A stretch of 64,000 bases of DNA from Odobenus rosmarus divergens (Eukaryota > Chordata > Mammalia > Carnivora > Odobenidae), in assembly GCF_000321225.1 (NCBI RefSeq), contig NW_004450583.1, positions 460,826-524,825 on the forward strand, given 5' to 3'. The translations under genes and the position numbers were made by a program. How positions within the stretch are numbered: position 1 is the stretch's first letter; each line of letters begins with the position of its first letter. The notes below the pieces were generated by a model. That model was given only the letters and a program-made list of their open reading frames with translations. It had not been told where the DNA came from and did not search any database. Positions 45,919 through 62,286 of the stretch are shown here, one piece after another.

Positions 45919-46068
45919 AGGGGTGTCTGGGGGGCTCAGTTGGTTAAATGTCTGACTCTTGATTTCAGCTCAGGTCATGATCTCAGGGTTGTGAGAGCCC
46001 TGCACTGGGCTCTGCATTGGGTGTGGAGCCTGCTTAAGATTCTTTCTCTCCCTCTCTAAAAAAAAGAA
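45919..46068 (+). mobile_element. Diverged carnivore tRNA SINE
   Basis: GGGGTGTCTGGGGGGCTCAG head, shortened body. Confidence 0.8.
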
Positions 46069-46441
46069 TAATCAATTCAAAGTTATTTTCTTCAAAAGGA
46101 GCTCATTTCTATTTGGAAATGCAAACAATAACCTGAATAGCTAATGATGTTAAGAAATTACTACATCTTTAGGTGTCATGTTGGTATTATGAATTTTGTG
46201 AAGCATCTGATCTTTTAGAGATACACACTAATACATATAAAATGTTATAATGTCCGGGAATCACTTCAAAATAATATGAAAGGGTTGGGCAGGAGTACAG
46301 ATGAAACAAGATAATCATGAGTTCATTATTTATGCTGGGTGACAAGTACGTGGGTACTCAATATACTCTTCCGTCCACTCTTACATGTTTAAATTTTTCC
46401 CTAATAAAGGTTTTTTGTTTGTTTTTTTAAAGACAGCTCAT

Positions 46442-46622
46442 ACAAACCATGAGACTCTTAAGCATAGGAAACAAACTAAGGGTTGCTAGAGGGGAGGAGG
46501 GTGGGGGGAGGGGGTAACTGGGTGATGGACATTAAGGAGGGCACGGGGTAATGAACACTTGAATCACTGAACTCTACCTCTGAAACTACTAATATACTAT
46601 GTTAACTGAATTTAAATTAAAT
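46442..46622 (+). mobile_element. 5'-truncated LINE-1 with 12-bp duplication
   Basis: 3' UTR (GGGTAACTGGGTGATGGACA; CTACCTCTGAAACTACTAAT). AAGACAGCTCAT at 46430-46441 and 46623-46634. Confidence 0.92.
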
Positions 46623-46948
46623 AAGACAGCTCATGTAAAACAAATGCAGCCAGTGTGAACCAAAAAGCCACAAATATATACATACATATGTATGTGTGTA
46701 AATGCCTTTCGCATTTGAAAACACTACTAACCTAAAACAAATGCAAATAGAGGGAAAAAACAAACATTCAGAACAATACCCTTTCATATATGGCCTGACC
46801 ATATCTAAAAAACTATTGATCAGATACAATATACCTGGCAAATATTATCTATCTAAAGTCAAATAATCATTTATTTAGCATCTACCATAAAACACTGTAC
46901 TAAAACTGGATTATCAAATGTTTAAACTGTTTTAAAAGGTGATGGATA

Positions 46949-47138
46949 GGGGCGCCTGGGTGGCTCAATCCTTAGGCGTCTGCCTTCGGCTCAGGTCATG
47001 ATCCCGGGGTCCTGGGATTGAGCCCTGCATCGAGCTCCCTGCTCCGTGGAGAGCCTGCTTCTCCCTCTCCCACTCCCCTTGCTTGTGTTCCCTCTCTCGC
47101 TGTGTCTCTGTCAAATAAATAAATAAAATCTTAAAAAA
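46949..47138 (+). mobile_element. Carnivore tRNA SINE
   Basis: GTGATGGATA on both sides with A-rich left parts. Confidence 0.92.
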
Positions 47139-47339
47139 AAAAAGTGATGGATACATTGGCAGAGAAGTTGAACACTATCATGTGCAAGGCAAAAGGTGGG
47201 ATATAATTGTAAGATGTACAATCATCAAAACAGAATGAGGAGTATATTAAGAGAAAAGCCAGCTAGGAGGCCTCAGTATTGGTGTGGAATTAAATACTCA
47301 TCTTTTCCCCACCAGATCACTCTTAATATCCTGTATCTA

Positions 47340-47538
47340 ACCAAGAAACAGACTCTTAACTACAGAGAACAAAGTGATGGTTACTGGAGGGGGCGGGGTG
47401 TTAAACAGGTGATGGGTGTTGAGGATGGCACTTGTGTTGAGCACAGGTTGTGTTGAATCGCTAAATTCTACACCTGAAACTAATATTGTAATGTATGTTG
47501 ACTGGTTGGGATTTGAACAAAAACTTGGGGAAAAAAAA
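47340..47538 (+). mobile_element. LINE-1 3' tail
   Basis: GAAACAGACTCTTAACTACA through CTACACCTGAAACTAATATT to GGGGAAAAAAAA. Confidence 0.85.
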
Positions 47539-47689
47539 TACCGTATCTGTTACTAGTACCACTATTTAAATTACCTATGACTAAGTACAGTAAATAACCC
47601 AATGTTTTTCTTTTTCCTTTGAAATGCCTCTCCTACTCTTCCTGTAATTTCTGTTCTCATGGCCATGTCCTTAGACCAGGTTTTCATCA

Positions 47690-48070
47690 CTTGATGCCTA
47701 TTTTACTAAAATTACTTTTCCATTTATGTCCTTGCAGATACTCTCACACAATTTTCCTGCACTTATAATTTTCTCTTTCAGCATATCACTCTTCAGTTCA
47801 AAACTCCTCAAAGACTGCTGCCGGAGTATCAAATGAAAATTCACAGGCCTGACATTCAGGTCTCCTTAGTACTGGCTCCAATATATCTATTCACTCTCTT
47901 TCTTCACAATACCTACACTCCAATGTGCAATCTCTACCACTTGAACCATTCCCAACATGCCTTTGTTTCAACCACTGTTATTAACTGACTTGGCCCTCAT
48001 GCCGGGGCTCACTCACCTTCCCTGACTTATCAAGCTCAAATCTTCTCTCTCCCTTCTTTGAACAAGGTAC
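47690..48070. mobile_element. L2-type ancient LINE fragment
   Basis: AACTCCTCAAAGACTGCTGC and TCTCTACCACTTGAACCATT resemble L2. Tentative. Confidence 0.4.
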
Positions 48071-48078
48071 TAGATAAA

Positions 48079-48230
48079 ACAGTACTTCTTCAACTTTAAC
48101 GTGTATGTGAATTACTTGAATCTCGTTAAAAATGCAAACTGCTTCAGTAGTTCTGAGATGGGGCATGAGATTCTGCATTTCTAACTAGGCTTCCAGGTGA
48201 CGCTGATGTTGCTGGTCTATGAATCATATT
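48079..48230 (-). mobile_element. MER5A (hAT-Charlie) fragment
   Basis: ACTTCTTCAACTTTAACGTG, GAGATTCTGCATTTCTAACT and GATGTTGCTGGTCTATGAAT match MER5A in reverse. Confidence 0.7.
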
Positions 48231-49400
48231 TTTTTAAACTCCTATGAAACCATCTCTAAATCATATTAAGTAGGAAAAAAAGGCAAGGTGAAAACTGCAT
48301 AAACTGCCAACTATAAGTGTAGAAAATACATTTATCTGCTTGTATGTATATCCCCGAAAATATTCTCAAAAAAGGGAGGCCAGCTGAGACATAATGGGAA
48401 GAAAACTTAATTTTCAATGTACTTTTAGCCCTTTTGGAGTTGTGCATGTATCATCTATTCAAAAGGTAGAGTTAAAAAGCTTTTGCAAAAAAACTAAAAT
48501 CCCAGGGTGAGTCAACAAATTACTCATTTTCCCCAAGGAATAGTAAGACTATACTGGTAAACAAGAGCCTTTATTTCCTTTTCAACATTCTCCATCAGCA
48601 ACTACTTTTTATAAGAGCAGAAATCATTCTTGGTTCTCCAAACCATCTCCACCCAGTGAGTCAGCTACTAAAAGGGTTGGGCCTCACTACAGAAGTCTCA
48701 AGATGGCAGGAAGCCCAGGAACACAAGATTTATGAAACAAATACGAAACAGGAAGGTCAAATGAAGATGGCCAACAGGAGCGACTACAATTTTCCAAAAC
48801 CTGCCTCTTGGTGCGGAAGGACAATTTAAATCAGTCGGCAAGGGCCCTTGGATAAAGAACTAGAGTAAGGGCCAGACATGACTTCTGGGACAGGGAAGGC
48901 AGCCATCACCAGTGAGGATTGAAAAGCAGCTTAAATTTGGAGTGGCCAAAATTCTCTCTTCTACCTGCCATCTAGTGCTTGAAACTCCTTCCCTGCCTGA
49001 GAGGTAATTCATTACGCTCTAAATAGGACAGATTATCAGATCAGCTCCCTATCAGAAGATACTAGGGAGTTTAAAGGCAGTTGGAACTTTTCATTTCTGT
49101 CACTTTTATGGTGGACATCAGCCACCTTTCGCTGTATAGGAAGTGTTCACTCAGGACGGACGGCCTGCTATCAGCACACATCTGTTCAAGGAATAGGAAT
49201 CAAATCTGGAATGTTATTTCCCAGAATAGTTTCCAAGAACTATAAACTTGAGGCAATGTACAATTTTAGGCTTAGGCATTCTGTCCCAGGCTTAGTGAAG
49301 CACAGGACAAATTTCCCAAAATTTGCTGTGTCACCGGGAAACCTAATCACCAGCCAGACAGCTTTCGTTGTTCCTTGCTGGTTTCCCTACTCAGCTTTCC
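48231..49400. other. ANXA7 intron 1, nothing recognised
   Basis: Unique-looking sequence leading up to the CpG island. The plus-strand open frame from 49211 into the island shows no known protein. Confidence 0.4.
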
Positions 49401-49763
49401 TTGAGGTCACTTCGGCAGGGCCATTCTCTGGCCTCAGTCCCTCCACCTGTGGTCCACCTGCGGGCGCGCGGGCTATCACTGTCCCTCTGATCTCCGGACA
49501 GCGGAGTGGCACAGAGGCCGGCCGCCTCGCCTATCCTACTCCAATGCAATGCGCCTCCGCCCGAAAGCCCCCGGCGAGGAGCCAGGGTCCAGAGACACAC
49601 ACGCCGAGACGCCCGCCGCCCTGAGGCCCACAGGCACCTCCACCGAACCCCTACCGCGGGGACACACACGGCGCCCCGCCATCTCCCGGACGGCGCACCT
49701 CAGAGCGGGCATGAGCGAGGTGACACGGGGAAAGGGGGGCAGAAAGGGTAGGGGGCGCCTCAC

Positions 49764-50000
49764 CTGACCCCGGGAAGCAGCGTCACAGCCCAACGCTGGT
49801 CGCCAGCAAGATGGAGCCGGGGGAGGGCCCGGGGAGGCGGAGCGCTGGGGGACGCCGCCCGAGCCCGTTAGGATCGCTGCGGCAGCTGGGAACGCCCCTG
49901 CAGCTGGAGGGGGCGGTGCCGAGCTCGGCCCCGCTAGTGCTTCGCTTAGTCCGCACCGCGCTGCTCCACCTGCGGGAAGAGACGCTCCCTTCGGGTGGAC
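49764..50000 (-). promoter_or_regulatory. ANXA7: ANXA7 non-coding exon 1 and CpG-island promoter
   Basis: The sequence from about 49.4 to 50.0 kb is far richer in G+C and CpG than its surroundings, as expected for a TATA-less housekeeping promoter. A consensus donor CAG|GTGAGG on the minus strand marks the end of exon 1 at 49764. Exon 2 with the ATG starts at 43202, so intron 1 is about 6.6 kb. A GC box GGGGGCGG lies at 49909-49916. The transcription start is not fixed; the upper bound given is approximate. Confidence 0.75.
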
Positions 50001-50439
50001 CAGCCGGTTTTATCACATTTCTCGGTCCCAAGGACCATCTCCAATACCTCTGGGGCTCTGTCAGGTCACAGAGGTTTTAAGAAATCCCGGAGCCCTTTCC
50101 GTGAAGGGCAGTTGAGAAGGGCCGCGCACCTGGAAGGTCAGGTGCAGCCACTCCGCCTCTGATATACCGTCCTCCCTGAGATAAAGACCGTGTCCTTTGT
50201 TAGATCCCTATGAAAAGAATTAATACTTATTGGGATCCTAGATAGCCAGAACTCGAGATACATTATAATCAAAACCACTCCAGACGGGCTGTTGGGTGAC
50301 TCTAGGTCCCCCTCACACTAGAGCCTTAAACACAAACACTATTAAACATCTGAGGTAATTTCAGGGTCTCAGACCGGTATCTTAAACTCATTAAGAAAGT
50401 TTATTTCAGAGCAAAAACCAGTCAGTTAACCTTTTACAG

Positions 50440-50622
50440 TGGTTCTCAAAGTGTGGTCCCCACACAAGTAGCAGCAATATCACCTGGAAACTTGTTAGAA
50501 ATGCAAATTTGGGGCTCCACCTTAAATCTACTGACTCAAACTCTGGGGTGGAGCCCAGCAATTTGTTTAACAAGCCCTCCAGGAGATTCTAACTTAACAC
50601 TTAAGTTTGAGAACTATCAATT
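50440..50622 (+). mobile_element. MER5A (hAT-Charlie)
   Basis: AGTGGTTCTCAAAGTGTGGTC to TTAAGTTTGAGAACTATCA: both ends present. Confidence 0.82.
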
Positions 50623-51503
50623 TATTACTCTACATGCTTTCTACTCAAAAGCTTCCTCATGAGGGTGGGCCAGGAGTTCGGATTTTATTCTGGTTCCAGT
50701 GGGAAGCTATTGGAGAAGTTGAATCAAGGGAATGACATAGCCCAATTTATTCTCTAGAAAAATTATTCCCCCAAATGAATGGCCCGCAAAACCCAAGCCA
50801 ACAGTTGATCTGGTGATCAAATAAGCAGAGATTTATATCCAATACTGGAGGAAAAAATGGCTCCGATAGACCTGCTGAGATGAGGATATCAGAATCCAAT
50901 TTAGTACCATCCTAAAGGATTTTCAATACAGTTTTTTAAATGCAATTTTTTTTTAATTTGCTAAGTTAAGAAATATATTAACCTTGCTTATGTCATCTTC
51001 TGTTAAATTCTAAACACTTTAAGGGCAGAAGCTATCTTAGATTTCTCAGCAGTTAGCATGAAAGTAGGCATTTAGACTTTTATGTACCCACCACCAGTCT
51101 ACTAAGTTGGAAACTTGTGTCACTTGTTACTGTGTGGCTTCTGTCGTCTCCTGATTTGATTCTGATAGATATATCACCCTTCACCCATCACAATCAGTAA
51201 CCAACCCCTATAGATTTTACTTTCATGATTTATCTATAAAATGTCACTATTTACTTGTTAGAAATTACCCCTTCCTTTCCATGCCTCCTATCATCATAGC
51301 TGGCACCTGCATTATCTTGTCTGAACCATGACACATCCAACTGGTTTTTCCATCATCAAATCAATACTTACACAGTATTGCTAGCTCAATGTTTATGTTG
51401 CTGTATAAAATTAAAGTGGTATGGATTTAACAAGGGTACCATTTATTAAGTACGAACTATGTGCTAGGCATTGCATTAAGCACTTAGCAAATATTCTGTT
51501 TTT
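50623..51503. other. Intergenic, mostly unrecognised
   Basis: GGATTTTATTCTGGTTCCAG at 50679 is part of an unnamed old mammalian repeat. Nothing else seen between the MER5A and the SINE. Confidence 0.4.
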
Positions 51504-51517
51504 ACATTCTCTAAGAT

Positions 51518-51690
51518 ATCCTCCCCCCAGGGGGAGAGGGGCAGGAGAAGGGAGAGAGAATCTTAAGCAAACTCTGCCCAGCACGGAGTCGGATGTGGGG
51601 CTCAATCCCACATCTCACAACCCTGAGATCACGACCTGAGCCAAAGTCAAGACTTGGACACTTAACCAACTGGGCCACCCAGGCACCCCT
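51518..51690 (-). mobile_element. Carnivore SINE with perfect 14-bp duplication
   Basis: ACATTCTCTAAGAT at 51504-51517 and 51691-51704. The A-tail side is shortened. Confidence 0.92.
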
Positions 51691-51704
51691 ACATTCTCTA
51701 AGAT

Positions 51705-53140
51705 TAAAAAAAAATTATGCTTTATGAAGATATAATCCACTCATGTAAAGTGTACAACTCAATGGTTTTTAATATATTCACAGAACTGTACCACCACCCA
51801 ATTTTAGAACATTTACATCACCTCCAAAATAAAACCCATACCCTTAAGCCATTACCTCAATCCCCTCATCCCCCTCATCCATATGCTGCCACTAATCTTT
51901 GTCTTCATACATTTGCCTATACTAGACATTTCATATAAATGTACTCACACACTATGTGTTTGTGACTTCTTAACATGAACATCAATGAACATGTTTTCAA
52001 GGTTCATCCATGTTTCAAGGTTCATCCATGTTGTAGCATGAATCAGTACTTCATTCCTTTCTAAGGCCAAATATTTCATGACATGGATATACTACATTTT
52101 ATTTATCCATTCATAAGTTGATGAACATTTAGGTTTTTATCTTTTGGCTATTGTGAATAATGCTGCTATGACCATTTGTGTACATGGTTTCATTTCTCAT
52201 GGGACATACCAAGGAGCAGAACTGCTGGATCAAATGGTAACTCAATGTTTAACTTCTTGAGGAACTGCCAGACTGTATTCCAAAATGGCTGCACCATTTT
52301 ATATCCCCACCAAGAGTGTATGAGGGTTACAATTGTTCTACATCACCAACACTTGTTATTTTCTGTTTTTTTAATTATCATCATTTTAGTGGATGAAGTG
52401 CTATTTCACTATGGTTTTGACTTTTATTTCCTGATGACTAAAGATGTTAAGCATCTTTTCATGTACTTATTGATCATTTGTATATCTTCTTTGGGGAAAT
52501 ATCTATTCAGATCATTTGCCCATTTTGTAATTCGGTTTTTTGTTCTTTTATTGTTGAGCTGTAACAGTTCTTTATATATATTCTGGATATAAGTCCATTA
52601 TCAGATATGTGATTTATGAATATTTTCTTACATTCTTTTAACTTTCTTGACGGTGTCCCTTTCAGTAGTTTTTTAATTTTAATAAAGTCTAATTTATTTT
52701 TATTTTGGCTGCTTATAGGTTTGGTGTGGTATTTAAGAAACCATTGCCCAATCCAACTTCATGAAGATTTACCCCTATATTTTCTTCTAAGAGTTGGATA
52801 GTTTTAGTGATTTAGGTCTTTGATCCATTTTGAGTTAATTTTTGTATGTTGTGTGTAATGTTGTGTGTATGTGGGGGGGTCCAACTTCATTCTTTTGCAT
52901 GCGGAGTCCTGTTGTTCCAGTACCATCTGTTAAAGAGTCTGTTCTTTTCCCATTGAATTGTTTTATCACTCTTGTCAAAAATCAATTGAGCATAAATGTT
53001 AACTTATTTCTTGCTTCTCAATTTGATGTCATTTATCTATGTCTATCCTAGGCCAGTACCACACTGTCTTGATTACTACTGCTTTGTAGTAAACTTTGCA
53101 ACTGGAATGTGTGAGTCCTCCAATTCTGCAAACATTTTCA
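51705..53140 (-). mobile_element. LINE-1 (3' UTR and ORF2 part)
   Basis: Reverse-complement LINE-1: TGTAAAGTGTACAACTCAAT, CTATTGTGAATAATGCTGCT and GATCATTTGTATATCTTCTT. A directly repeated AAGGTTCATCCATGTT near 52000-52030 is a local duplication. Confidence 0.85.
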
Positions 53141-53149
53141 CTTAACTCT

Positions 53150-53280
53150 CTCTTTTTTTTTTTAGGTAGGCTCCATGCCCAGTGTAGAACCCAACACGGG
53201 GCTCAATCCCACAACCCTGCGATCATGACCTGAGCCAAAATCAAGAGACGCTTAACCAACTGAGCCACACAGGTATCCCA
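53150..53280 (-). mobile_element. Short-form carnivore tRNA SINE
   Basis: AGGTAGGCTCCATGCCCAGT start and GAGCCACACAGGTATCCC end. Confidence 0.85.
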
Positions 53281-53656
53281 GAACGCATGAATTCTAACAT
53301 TGCCCCTATCAGAGTGGGCAATAAGAATGTTATGTGTGTGTTAGGGTTAGGGGTGGGAGGTTGAGATTATGGCAAGGTTGTAGGACTATCCTAATCTTGA
53401 GAATGTGATAAGAGAAGGATGGCATGAGACAGGATGTGGCAGAGTGGCAGGTCCAAACAGAGAGCTGGTGTTAATCACTCCTTTGGCAAGAGAGAAACCT
53501 CCAATCTTGAGGTGTTGTGACTAGACAAGTAATACTTGCCAGTGAATAGGAAATAGGATAAAACAAGTGACTTAAGAAGCCCCAAACTGAGTTTATTATG
53601 GTATAAACTAGGTAATAACAAATAACTCCAGGATATTCAACTAAAGTCCAATATAC
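53281..53656. other. Intergenic, nothing recognised
   Basis: Apart from the possible MSS51 poly(A) hexamer at 53592-53597 (minus), nothing seen. Confidence 0.4.
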
Positions 53657-53670
53657 TCTGGTATATTTAT

Positions 53671-53867
53671 TTTTAATTTTTTAAAAATATTTATTTTTTT
53701 TAGAGAGAGAGCACAAGCAGCAGGCTCAGAGGGGAGAAAGAATATCAAGCAGATTTGCCCTGAGCGCGGAGCCCAATGCAGGGATCAATCCCACAATCCT
53801 GAGATCATGACCAGAGCAGAAACCGAGTCAGAAGCTCAACAACAACTGCACACCCAGGTGCCCCCTA
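53671..53867 (-). mobile_element. Diverged carnivore tRNA SINE
   Basis: Flanks CTCTGGTATATTTA and CCCTGGGATATTTA. Confidence 0.85.
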
Positions 53868-54460
53868 CCCTGGGATATTTAAATACAACACAAGGCAAAA
53901 AGCTGCTCTAGGGTTAGAAGTCCCCAAGAGAAAAGAAGAAAATAAGATATTTATCTAGAAAAAGCCAGGATATAAAAAAATATGCCAATCCTCACAACCT
54001 CTCCCATGTTCCCAACCACTTCTCTGATTTGCCCATTCTTGTACCACTTCAAGTCATTAACACCTCTCCATTTTTCAGCCCAAATTGCTGGATAAGAAAG
54101 TCTTTTCCAGAAAAATAAGGTGCCATTCTTTTCCTTGGCAGCATCTTATTCAAGTCAAAGGTAAAACTTTCTCGCAAAGGAAAATGTTGGGAATTCTAGG
54201 CTCTGGAAAGACTGATACCAGGGCCTCTTGCCACACATTAAATCTAGAATCCTGTCTCTGGTAGCTACTTGTAGCTAATCTCTTAGAAAAAGAGTCACAT
54301 CATATAGGAACTCCCATTCAGCTTAGAATCTTCACCTGAAAAGTGGCTGAGGTTTAGGATATAGGGGATTTCAAAGTTGGCAACAACCTGACAACAGCAG
54401 AGTAATTTCATTACAACCTCCCAATTTTCTAGAAGTCCAGTCAGGATCTGGCTCAGCTAT

Positions 54461-58075
<3,615 letters not shown>

Positions 58076-58099
58076 CTAGACAAGTATGATGTGTTTTCG

Positions 58100-59289
58100 T
58101 ATGTTTGACCTTTCAATTCTCATTCCAGTCTCTCAGACCTAGGTATCAGTAAGATTTATTTAGGCTCTACTGATTACTGATCACCACAGGCAGTGATAAA
58201 AAACAGGAGGAAAATAATTGTATATCAACATAATTATATATGTATTACATATGAAGTTCTATATGAAATATAAATATGTAAGTAAATGCATAGAAAAAGG
58301 TCTGGCAGGGCTCATATAAAATAACAATGATTAACTCTAAGGAGGGAAAGAAGTAATGGGATAGGAACTGGGTTAATCAAAAGGAACTTTAGACTTATCT
58401 GTAACATTTGACTCTTGAATACTAAGAATATATTCATATGTTATTAATGCATTTAAAAAATCAACTTAAAATGAGGGAGGAAAAAGCAACAGAAATCTTG
58501 GTTGTCTAAAACTACCAACTAATTGGAGAATCAGTCAATCTCACCTAGTTAGGGAAATAAAACATTCATTTTAGAAGACCTATCATCACACTTTTAAGCA
58601 ATCAACCCAGAAGCAGAAATTAAATGCAATACAAAAACAGCACCGCAATATTAAGATTTATGTAGTCAAAGCAAGTTATGCAAATTATGAGGAAAATTTC
58701 CTAAAGAGGTGAGCTTTGAAGTAGAACTAATCCCATACCCAACCCACTACCTAGGAGGAACTCTGATATTCTCCTTCCCTGCCTTGTCTTCTCCCATTCC
58801 TTCCACAAGGAATGAGTAAACAAAAGGAACTGTATTGGGAAAAATAAAAACATCCATTCATTCAATAAACATTTACTGCTAAACATATATAATCACTCAT
58901 ATTATAATGGAAACAAATATGAAAAGTATACTTAATATCTAAATGTTTTACAGAGGGAGCAAATGTAAATTATAAGGCAGTATATAAATCCTATAAGAAA
59001 AGTGAAACTAAAGCACTAATGGGAGATCAGAAGGAAAGAGTCTCTTCAGTTGGTTAGCTGTAGGAAGACTTTATAAAGCATCTAACAGTCAGAATAGACC
59101 CATTAATGATGGTAATACTTGGAATACATGGAGACAGAAAAAAAGAATTCTAACCACAGAGAAGAGCATGAGCATAGAAATGTAGATGGGAACACTCTAG
59201 GAATTAATAAAATAGAATGGTTTCAGTTTGATTATTAAGTGTAACCTAAATGTAAGAAATAAAACTATAAAGTCTTAGAAGAACTCATG
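58100..59289. other. MSS51 intron 1, nothing recognised
   Basis: AT-rich, no recognisable gene or repeat beyond short CATTCATTCAATAAACATTT at 58853, which resembles an old repeat start. Confidence 0.4.
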
Positions 59290-59690
59290 GGGAAAAGTGT
59301 CATAATATGGATTTGGCAATTTCTCAGATATTACACCATAAAAAGAAATGAAGTACTGATAATATGCTACAATGTGGGTGAACCTCAAAAACATTACGGT
59401 AACTGAAAGAAGCCAGACACAAAAATCATAAATTATATGATTCCATTTATATGAAATATTGAGAAACAATAAATCCAGAGACAGAAAGCAGATTCATGGT
59501 TGCCAGGGGCTGGGAAGAAGAGGTATGGGGAATAACTGCTAAATGGTTATGGGTTTTTCTCTGGGATGGTGAAAATGTTTTGGAACTAGACAGAGGTGGT
59601 GGTTGCATAACAATGTGAATGTATGACATACTGTGCTCACTTTAAAAGAATTTTATGTTATGTGAATTTCATCTCAATTAAAAAATAAAA
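59290..59690 (+). mobile_element. LINE-1 3' end
   Basis: AAGAAGCCAGACACAAAAAT, GGTTGCCAGGGGCTGGGAAG and TGTGAATTTCATCTCAATTA. Confidence 0.85.
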
Positions 59691-59727
59691 AAACTATCCG
59701 TAGAGATTGAGAAGCTAAAAAATTATT

Positions 59728-59925
59728 TTTTGAAAGATTTTATTTATTTATTTGTCAGAGAAAGAAAGAGACAGAGAGTATGCACAAGCAGGGGGAGTGG
59801 CAGGCGGAGGGAGAAGCAGGCTCTTGACTGAGCAAGGAGCCCAGTGCGGGACTCAGTCCCAGGACCCTGAGATCATGCAAGCCAAAGGCAGATGCTTAAC
59901 CAACTGAGCCACCCAGGCGTCCCAA
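59728..59925 (-). mobile_element. Carnivore SINE with perfect 18-bp duplication
   Basis: AGAAGCTAAAAAATTATT at 59710-59727 and 59926-59943. Confidence 0.95.
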
Positions 59926-60204
59926 AGAAGCTAAAAAATTATTAACCCTCAGATTAACTGCCTCTAGGGATAGGTAAATGGCAGAGGATATAACAGTGGT
60001 TGGTTTTACTCTGAATAAGGTAACTATTAAAGTACAACTATTAAAGTACAAAACATGATCAGGGATCATGTTTTGTTACAAAAATAGTCTGACATTTAAT
60101 CCTTCTGGACCAGATTTGTTAGGGAAAAAACTCCAAGAATCATCATTCAGCTGAGGTGTAGGTGGCAGAACAAAGACCTCCCAGAATCATCCAGCTACAA
60201 TCTA

Positions 60205-60270
60205 TTATCTGTACACCTGAAACTAATATAACACTGTATGTTAACTGGAATTATAATAAAAACATAAAAA
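60205..60270 (+). mobile_element. LINE-1 3' tail fragment
   Basis: GTACACCTGAAACTAATATA, then AACACTGTATGTTAACTGG and an A tail. Confidence 0.75.
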
Positions 60271-60597
60271 AATCTATTATCTTACAACATGGCTCTTGCA
60301 AACTGCTGTCCTTAGTTAACGAGGGAATGAATTTGTATTTTCCTTTGTACTTTCTCATCCTTTCATTGCACTCCTGTAATCTCTCCCCTCAACCCACAGA
60401 TAATTGGATGTTTTCAGAGTCCACAGAGATAGCTAAGGTCATCTGCGTATAATATCTTCTACATTCTCGCCAATACAGGAGAAATTAGACCTGAAGGTGA
60501 CAGATTATTAAAGGGTCATGTCCCTTCACTAAAGGATGCCTTCACACCTGAGTACCCCATTTCCAACTACTGACCTGACTCTTCCCTCCACTTTTTA

Positions 60598-60821
60598 AAA
60601 AAATATACTTTACTTCATTTCATTTATTTATCTATCCTATCTATCTATTTTTAAGAGAATGCCGCTGTGTGAACAGCAGGGGAGGGGCAAAGGGAGAGGA
60701 AGAGAATCTTAAGCAGACCCCGTGCTCAGTGCAGAGCCCGACTTGAGGCTTGATCTCATAACCCCAAGATCATGACCTGAGCTGAAATCAGCTCAACTGA
60801 CTAAGCCACCCAGGCGCCCCT
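60598..60821 (-). mobile_element. Diverged carnivore tRNA SINE
   Basis: T-rich start with a (CTAT)n-like stretch; end GCCACCCAGGCGCCCC. Confidence 0.88.
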
Positions 60822-61500
60822 TCCATTTTTAATCTCTACACATCCTTATCCAATTTCCAGAATCACTGCAACTCCAAAAGCATTCCTCTGCTCTCTCTAC
60901 CCAGCCTCTTCGGGCAAGATAACTTGCCTTCTTTCTTGAACCTTGAAAGAATGGATTCATCTTTCTTTAAAGGTATAGAGAAAAATCATCTTTGATTTGA
61001 GACAAGTCAAGAGTCTTAAATCCCAGGAGTAATAATAAATATATATTCCTAATGTTCAACTAAAAGCCTCGTGCTGCAACTGAAACCAGTTAAGACCAGA
61101 AATGTACTGCCTAACTTATCTGCCTTTCCAAAGACGTCTTTCTCCCAAGGAAGATTAACTCTTGGCTCTCTGGGGGTTGGCTGAACTGGCTGGGAAGTGA
61201 AAGGATCAGTTTGGGGGAGGAGTGGTGGTGATGAAATCCCTGATAGTTTCCTCTGTGTCTAGAGCAGGTTCATGATACAAATGAACTAAATTTCTGGGAG
61301 GAAGGTAAGAAGGTGCATTTGTATCTACATGAGGCTCATGTCTGAGTTTGTGTACCCCAGGCTCAGACCCAGCTTCCCTGGTTCTAACTTTCCTGCAGTG
61401 AGCCCCAGGATCCTCCAAGTTTGAGGGGAGGGACAGGATTGAGAAAACTAAGGCAAAAAACAGAGGGGACAAGGGAGAAGTTGGAAAGAATTATATATAA
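60822..61500. other. MSS51 intron 1, nothing recognised
   Basis: The minus-strand open stretch at 61206-61472 lacks an ATG (it opens at TTG) and matches no known protein. Confidence 0.4.
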
Positions 61501-61515
61501 AAAGCTTTAAGTATT

Positions 61516-61717
61516 GGGCGCCTGGGTGGCTCAGTTGGTTAAGCGACTGCCTTCGGCTCAGGTCATGATCCCGGAGTCCCGGGATCGAGTCCCACATCGG
61601 GCTCCCTGCTCGGTGGGGAGTCTGCTTCTCCCTCTGACCCTCCTTCCTCTCGTGTTCTCTCTCTCTCTCATTCTCTCTCTCTCAAATAAATAAATAAAAT
61701 CTTTAAAAAAAAAAAAA
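61516..61717 (+). mobile_element. Carnivore SINE with perfect 15-bp duplication
   Basis: AAAGCTTTAAGTATT at 61501-61515 and 61718-61732. Confidence 0.95.
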
Positions 61718-61732
61718 AAAGCTTTAAGTATT

Positions 61733-62286
61733 TTCCAGAGATCAAAGTCTACCTCACCTAGCAGGGAATCACTTTAACTTTTTTCTAGCCATCCCCAATG
61801 ACTTAGGCTCTAATTTATTCCCATAATATATAAGAGAAAAAACACCAACACCAAGGACAGAAGAGGAGACATGGACTGCACGGTCTAGAAAAACTCTTAT
61901 TTTCATTTCCAAATTCCCTCCAATATTAGCCTATTCCCAGACCAGGTCTCCCATCTTTCTCCTTCATCACCAAAAGCCTCAAGTTTCACCCAAACCAGTT
62001 ACCTTCTCACTATCTCCAGACCAGAAAGGCCCATCTAATTTTCTCTAACTCACCAGTAAACACAAAACAGCTTTGGGGAGGTAGGGAAAGGGGGAAATGA
62101 TGCTAGTCATTGGGGATCCTAAAAGGAGTTGGGAAAGAGAAAGAGAAAAGGAGGAATACATTAAGAATATTGCTATTATTAAGCACATTCAGCTTCTTAA
62201 TCAGTGATTAACACTCCCTGGGGTGATAAATGTTTTACTCAACTATAAACTAAGCAAGCAGATGGTTTGATGGAAAAGTAACTTAC
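61733..62286. other. MSS51 intron 1 next to exon 1, nothing recognised
   Basis: Unique-looking sequence; no conserved frame noticed. Confidence 0.4.

Larger units (their letters stand above)
44050..46240. mobile_element. Old LINE-1-type 3' region, broken by four or more SINEs
   Basis: Segments CCAAAGCAAATCCCAGACAT, AATATCCAGTCAGTG and GTTGAAGAAACCAGTTTGTC read as pieces of one old LINE 3' end. Orientation not settled. Confidence 0.5.

Noticed and set aside
49211..50080. Long overlapping open frames on both strands near the ANXA7 promoter
   Set aside because: High G+C removes stop codons by chance; the frames share no recognisable protein and overlap each other on both strands.
61206..61472. 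88-residue minus-strand open frame with a hydrophobic, signal-like start
   Set aside because: It opens at TTG, not ATG, lies in MSS51 intron 1, has no splice support and matches no protein I know.
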